DNA of 64,000 nucleotides from the NCBI RefSeq assembly GCF_003268025.1, contig NZ_QLUW01000006.1:186001-250000 (forward strand), read 5' to 3'. This stretch comes from Paenibacillus montanisoli (GTDB lineage Bacteria; Bacillota; Bacilli; Paenibacillales; Paenibacillaceae). This document shows, one piece after another, positions 63,961 to 64,000 of the stretch; position 1 is the first letter of the stretch; every line of letters begins with the position of its first letter. Position numbers and translations under genes: made by a program. Under the pieces are notes generated by a model. That model did not search any database. It worked only from the letters and a program-made list of their open reading frames with translations, and was not told the origin of the DNA.

Positions 63961-64000
63961 GGTTAGACAAGGCCGCGCTTCTATGATGGGATTCGAATTA

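Overview
The window looks like chromosome from a spore-forming, GC-moderate Gram-positive of the Paenibacillaceae (Paenibacillus or Cohnella-like). The reasons are a clear small acid-soluble spore protein H (sspH), SLH-type repeats on a secreted glycoside hydrolase, copper-amine-oxidase-N stalk domains, and two YesM/YesN-type two-component systems placed next to LplB/YtcP-type sugar ABC permeases and lipoproteins that carry no ATPase of their own. Almost every gene has a purine-rich Shine-Dalgarno and many transcription units end in strong intrinsic terminators. I saw no tRNA, rRNA, CRISPR array or insertion sequence.

Layout. 1-5.1 kb: the end of a secreted clan-A glycoside hydrolase with SLH repeats, then a three-gene sugar operon (TIM-barrel isomerase, Gfo/Idh/MocA dehydrogenase, second isomerase). 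5.1-10.1 kb: an AT-rich block with two paralogous ArsB/NhaD-type transporters, a leader ORF running through a terminator, small membrane proteins, a free-standing protease-propeptide-like protein, a permease remnant and, at its right edge, an orphan fluoride riboswitch. 10.2-29.9 kb: two consecutive sugar-sensing and uptake systems. The first is kinase, regulator, lipoprotein, two permeases and an AraC regulator. The second is regulator, kinase, two permeases, lipoprotein and two glycoside hydrolases, one of GH140-like type. 29.9-34.5 kb: a permease remnant, a ROK repressor, a polysaccharide deacetylase, a DegT-type aminotransferase and a PhyH-type dioxygenase, with a probable shared operator at two divergent promoters.

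34.6-44.5 kb: a second AT-rich block that forms one coherent surface system: an HD-GYP protein, a small WxL protein, a DUF916/DUF3324 membrane-anchored partner, a 1006-residue lectin/LRR/WxL protein, two tandem paralogous histidine kinases and one OmpR-type regulator. This is the best candidate for a less-described system in the window.

44.5-64 kb: ordinary accessory and housekeeping genes (sspH, GH25 lysozyme, half-size chromate transporter, aminoglycoside adenylyltransferase-like protein, DinB-like protein, ABC-2 exporter, MOSC protein, YmaF-like protein, GH51 arabinofuranosidase, PP2C-like phosphatase, SDR, PAP2 phosphatase, stalk-domain protein, Dph6-like ATPase, glycerate kinase, ECF sigma factor, HxlR regulator, aldo/keto reductase). 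A 51-bp palindromic tandem repeat array at 48.2-48.65 kb is fused in frame to a potD remnant, and a single unit of the same 51-bp element lies 43 kb away at 5.1 kb. All family assignments are by eye from protein motifs; no database search was run.
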